Assembly: GCF_001704415.2 (NCBI RefSeq)
Contig: NC_030817.1
Location: 54,917,550 to 54,981,549 of the forward strand
DNA length: 64,000 nucleotides
Direction of reading: 5' to 3'
Source of the DNA: Capra hircus
Taxonomy: Eukaryota > Chordata > Mammalia > Artiodactyla > Bovidae
A program made the translations under genes and the position numbers. Shown piece after piece: positions 60,270 through 64,000 of the stretch. Position 1 is the stretch's first letter; the number at the start of each line of letters is the position of its first letter. The notes under the pieces were generated by a model. It saw only the letters and a program-made list of their open reading frames with translations, was not told the origin of the DNA and ran no database searches.

Positions 60270-60352
60270 TAAATGAGAAAACTCAATATCATTAAGATAT
60301 CAATTCTCCCTAAATTGGTCTACAGATGCAATGCAATTCCAATAAAAATACT
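60270..60352 (+). repeat. L1 ORF2 fragment
   Basis: aaactcaatatcattaagat, ctaaattggtctacagatgc, aatgcaattccaataaaaat, a characteristic L1 ORF2 stretch. Confidence 0.72.
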
Positions 60353-60404
60353 ACAAGACTAAGAAAAAAAAATACTACAAAGCTTTTTGTTGCAATTGGC
60401 TGCT

Positions 60405-60812
60405 GTCCTTGAAGTCGCTAAGTCATTTTCAACTCTTTGTAACGCCACAGACCATTGCACACCAGACTCATCTGTCCTACACTATCTCCTGGAGTTTGTT
60501 CAAATTCATGTCCATTGAGTCAGTGATGCTATCTAACCATCTCATCCTCTGCTGTCTCCTATTCTTTTTGCCTTCAATCTTTCCCAGCATCAGGGTCTTT
60601 TCCAAGAGTTGGCTCTTTGCATCAGGTGGTCAAAATATTGGACCTTTAGCTTCAGCATCGGTCCTTCCAATGAATATTCAGGGTTGATTTCCTTTAGAAT
60701 GGACCGGTTTGATCTCCTTGCAATCCAAGGAACCAAGAGTCTTCTTCAACACCACAATTCGAAAGCATCAATTCTTCGGCACTCAGCTTCCTTCATGGTC
60801 CAGCTCTCACAA
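60405..60812 (-). mobile_element. BovB LINE 3' fragment, antisense
   Basis: cttgaagtcgctaagtcatt at the 3' end, atctcctggagtttgttcaa, cagcatcagggtcttttcca, and ggcactcagcttccttcatg at the inner edge. More diverged than the other copies. Confidence 0.9.
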
Positions 60813-61030
60813 TTGTGAAGTTGGAAAGCTAATGGTAAAATTTAAATGGAAATGCAAAGAATGTGGAATAGCCAATCAGATGAGGGGAAAAATATAATTT
60901 TACTGTTACTGAAATCTTGGGGAAAAAAGAAAAAGACAAGCCATGAGAAATCTACCATGCAACAAGCTCATTCTTCCTGAAGGTCTATGTAAAGAAACAA
61001 AAATACCTATACCAAGGAATAACTACTTAC

Positions 61031-61147
61031 CATGTATTCTAATATCTGCAATGTTACACTTCTGATCACAGACAAAAACATTAAATGCATTTAATTTAGC
61101 GGTGACCTTTAAATCAAACACATCGTCTTGAGAAGAATTGCTGGATA
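61031..61147 (-). CDS. VPS13C: VPS13C window exon 3 (117 nt)
   Basis: Completes the codon split with exon 2 and reads through FNVFVCDQKCNIADI to RIHG. The DQKCNI motif is also found in the VPS13A paralogue, so this is a conserved rod repeat. It has a canonical gtaagt donor and a ttttcag acceptor, and ends in phase 1. Confidence 0.95.
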
Positions 61148-61199
61148 CTGAAAAGTAAAAAAATCCTTGTGATCAGCAAAATGTAAAGATGATATAGCA

Positions 61200-62775
61200 C
61201 ATAAAATAATCTCAAATTCACTAAAAGTACAATATGAACTATGAAGAACCAAAAAGGTCTCCATTAATATTATACATAATTAATATTATTTTTAAATCAA
61301 TTTTCAAATGCCAATCAGACAAAAACTAGCATTTTTCTGTCCAAATTAAAAATAAAGGCAACCTTTATTAGCACCTGGTTAAGTACAACTCTGTTAGATG
61401 GAAAACTTTACTATAACTTTTCTCCTAGGAAACAAAGAAAAATCCCTATAATAGAATTCTAGGATTCCAACGGAGATAAATTTTGATTTGGAACTTCTTT
61501 TCACATCATATATTAGATCAAAGAAAAATATTTCATGAAAAACTGAAATGGTAAATTAGTAAAAATATGTATTATTAACTATTACACATACAATACATGT
61601 TATTAACTACACAGCCAGTTTCTCTAGACTGTATTCTGTTTCTCCATGAAGAATCCTAAGATAAAGTCTGTAAGAAATGAACATAAAGAGCTAAAGTTAA
61701 GGAACAAAAAGTTACTTTATAACATGTATTTGTGTCTGTGTACACATGTCTAAGAAACACAATCAAATGGATTCCCTTAATCTATTTTAGTTCAAGTCCT
61801 GATTGATAAATATAATTTCTTAGAGACGTGTCTTGACTGAAGTAAACAATGTTTCTTATAAAACTGTAAAAGTATGGGGACATCAGTCCTTAATCACCAA
61901 GATGATAAAAGAGTTTGTTTTTTTCCTCCCTTAAAATTTAAAGTAGCATAATCAAACCATAAAAAAAACAGCTATACAGCATAACTAGAATATTGTTTCT
62001 TTGGATTAGGATTTTTTTATAGTTTACTGTGAGCTTAAATAGTCCCTGTATCAGACCTAGTATTACTAACAGCTTTATACTTTAAAGATGCCAGTAATAT
62101 AGATATAACGCAAACAGATAATGGTCTGAAAATTAAGTGACCAGATGTTAGATACTCACATTGTATGATATGAAAGAAAAATAATTAAAATAACATTTGA
62201 CTTAAAAATAGGCACACATTCACTCAGGCTACACTACATCTAACATTTCAAGGCACAAGTCCTGGCGTGTGCCCGTATCTCTATGTGACTTAAATACAGT
62301 TTTGGTTTGAAACCAAAGTGAGTCTGTCTCTTCCATGAGATTGTTCCTTTTGTGTCTTGCGAAGCTTAAACCTGTTGAGTACCAGGTAGTTTTAACTGAC
62401 TGAAACGGGCCTTTGTTACTATGCATGACTGTGATCATACTTTAATTTCCTTTCTCACTTTCACTAGAGTGAAGGCTATGGGCACATCAAAGCAAAGTAT
62501 ATACTTTATTTTATGAAAAAGCAAGGCAGTGAAATCAAATATGAATACATGATTAATATTAAACACTTATTTAAAATCTCTCACTAAACTTATATCAATA
62601 CCATAAGAGTAAAATCTGCTTTCTTTTGAAACCAACATAATCTGTTAAAGCACAGGAAACATTAAGGTGCTAAATGATCATCTTAGCTTAAAAATACAAG
62701 TTATTCAGTTCAGTTCAGTTATTACATATGATTATTAAAGTTCAGGTAGAAAGTATGAGACCATGACTCAAAAGT
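61200..62775. other. Intron between exons 2 and 3, no named feature
   Basis: AT-rich. The only oddity is a cagttcagttcagtt stretch at 62707-62721, which is like a BovB tail with no element attached. Confidence 0.5.
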
Positions 62776-62781
62776 TAATAC

Positions 62782-62938
62782 CAGTTTTGGCAATGATACT
62801 TCTGGACTCCCCCATAAGTGGTTTCAGCTCCGAGTCCTTCTTAGAAGGTTCAGAGGATGGAACAGCAGAGGACAAAAAATCCATGAAGGACAGTAAAGCT
62901 TCCAGATGAAGAACTAAGTCTAAAGATGAAAATGAAAC
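62782..62938 (-). CDS. VPS13C: VPS13C window exon 2 (157 nt)
   Basis: Reads VSFSSLDLVLHLEALLSF and then a Ser/Pro-rich stretch, ending one base into a codon (phase 1). The alternating hydrophobic pattern fits a beta-strand of the lipid-transfer rod. The donor is gtattaa, which is weak. Confidence 0.93.
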
Positions 62939-62942
62939 CTAA

Positions 62943-63600
62943 GATAATGAACAATTAGAGAGGCAAATTTCAGATATGGAAACATTTTTATGTCAAACTT
63001 CAACATATGCAAGTAGCCCAAGAATAGTTCAACCAAGGACCTTTTTTACTTGAGAAAGAATTCACTATTACCTTGTTAATCCTTTACCAGACAATAAACT
63101 AACACTGCCAACTTCCACACATGACCATACTTCTAACCTCAACAGAACTTGATAACTTTTAAGTAAAGATTTAAGAAGTATTATCAGCCTTAGCTCAGTC
63201 CCCTTACAGATGGTTCCAAGGAATTTCTGCACTGAGCCATACTTTCTGCCTGACCCTTAATTTTTTTTCTAATCCTAAAGTCAGTTAACAATTCAAGCAC
63301 TTAATGCTTCCATTAATAGGACGTCAATTCCCTTAAAAATGTATTATTTTGTCCTCAACAAGGAATCATTAATTTGTACCTGGGAAACAAATAATCTTTT
63401 AGGAAATCAAATAAACTTTTGTAATAATTTTATCTCAGCTCTATATTCATTTCTTCCATCTATAAGATTAGATCTTTTATTATTATTACCACTCTTCCTC
63501 TAATTTTAGAACTCACAATCTCACAGCTAAAGATGGCTTTGAAGTTACATTTAATCATCAACAGATACCCTAGCCTTATAGTGAGTTAGAAAAGACATAC
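62943..63600. other. Intron between exons 1 and 2, nothing recognised
   Basis: No repeat or exon recognised. Confidence 0.5.
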
Positions 63601-63660
63601 CTCAAGTGTTTGTTTGGTATTGTCATGAGTAGTTTTAAATTCTGGTCCATCAATGTCTGC
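63601..63660 (-). CDS. VPS13C: VPS13C window exon 1 (60 nt)
   Basis: Twenty complete codons reading ADIDGPEF to KQTLE. The acceptor is tttgtag and the donor gtatgtc. The exon starts and ends on codon boundaries. It belongs to the rod-forming middle of the protein. Its short, fairly divergent peptide makes it the least distinctive exon, but it joins in frame to exon 2. Confidence 0.8.
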
Positions 63661-63662
63661 CT

Positions 63663-64000
63663 ACAAATAATAGAGGATTAAATCACCAGGTTGGAAACAA
63701 TAAAAATTCACACATTGCAAAATATATATACATATAGTCTTTACTTTTCAAAGCATGCTATGAAAACACTATAAACATATTTTTAAAAGCAAAGAAGAAT
63801 ATGCCCAAAACATGACCACATAAGTAATTGTCACGTTCTGTAGAAGCAAAATCCCAAACTAGGAAGAAATGCTAAAGGTAGGGAAAATGTTAGTTCATCT
63901 GGATTATATTTTGTTTCAAATCACAATGGAACTTTGTGTACTTCCACTTATTCAAAAACATACGATTAACTCTGAAGGTTACTGCAATGATCTAGGACTG
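63663..64000. other. Intron 5' of exon 1, nothing recognised
   Basis: Upstream intron continuing out of the window. No VPS13C exon recognised. Confidence 0.5.

Larger units (their letters stand above)
1..64000 (-). other. VPS13C: VPS13C gene, internal part (36 exons), gene continues beyond both edges
   Basis: The minus strand carries 36 exons, each with an AG acceptor and a GT donor, joining into one frame of 1933 codons except for a one-base deficit in exon 15. Family knowledge: VPS13C is a very large bridge-like protein that moves phospholipids in a hydrophobic groove between the ER (FFAT/VAP contact, outside this window) and late endosomes/lysosomes or lipid droplets; its loss causes early-onset parkinsonism (PARK23). 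The paralogue VPS13A was considered and excluded, because exon peptides such as SIFSPYWLINKTSRVLQYR and VLLPRQVRLFAWEDPTG match VPS13C and not VPS13A as I remember both. The N-terminal chorein domain, the FFAT motif and the C-terminal PH-like domain lie outside the window. No promoter, start codon, stop codon or poly(A) site of the gene is visible. Exons are numbered below in transcription order within this window. Confidence 0.97.

Noticed and set aside
1..64000. VPS13A as the gene identity
   Set aside because: The VAB and linker peptides fit VPS13C and differ from VPS13A at many positions, for example HVKHPADFRDIVLFSF rather than the HRKHPPNYKKPVLFSF type.
1..64000. A novel defence, mobile or biosynthetic system
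   Set aside because: Everything coding is either VPS13C exons or decayed retrotransposon and DNA-transposon sequence typical of ruminant introns.

Overview
The window is mammalian nuclear DNA from a ruminant. It carries dozens of ruminant-specific retroelements (BovB/RTE LINEs, Bov-tA and BOV-A2 SINEs), older Cetartiodactyla CHR SINEs, and ancient MIR, L2, L1 and DNA-transposon relics. The sequence does not show whether it is cattle, sheep, goat or deer. There is no bacterial-type gene organisation, CRISPR array, or RNA gene other than tRNA-derived SINE sequence.

One host gene is visible: VPS13C, transcribed from the minus strand right across the window. I located 36 consecutive internal exons, all bounded by GT-AG introns, from 63601-63660 (most 5') to 898-1011 (most 3'). 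Together they hold 5798 coding nt. Adding back one base that appears to be missing gives 5799 nt, or 1933 codons. Neither the start nor the stop codon is in the window; by comparison with the roughly 3750-residue human protein as I remember it, the visible part covers about residues 1500 to 3440. The order is: the middle of the lipid-transfer rod (exons 1-16), the six-repeat VAB adaptor-binding domain (about exons 17-25), the following linker and rod segment (26-32), and the start of the VPS13_C/ATG2_C-like region (33-36). VPS13C is a bridge-like lipid-transfer protein at ER contacts with late endosomes/lysosomes and lipid droplets.

The main anomaly is in exon 15 (35836-35921). It is 86 nt where the reading frame and family pattern require 87. 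The shortfall lies in a run of six A (six T on the plus strand, 35856-35861), and it creates an in-frame TAA at 35846-35844. It is either a homopolymer error in the assembly or a real frameshift allele.

The rest is intron, much of it repeat. BovB copies lie at 7986-10430, 16161-17264, 22813-24282, 24658-26292, 35089-35212, 38577-38774, 44906-45806, 49667-51106 and 60405-60812. Several keep readable insertion histories: a BovB inside a BovB, two 5'-inverted copies, a Tigger inside an L1, a BovB piece inside an MER28-like element, and a five-layer stack at 59.3-60.2 kb. The long open frames in these regions are broken BovB reverse-transcriptase fragments or their antisense shadows, not host genes. 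I found no previously undescribed biological system.
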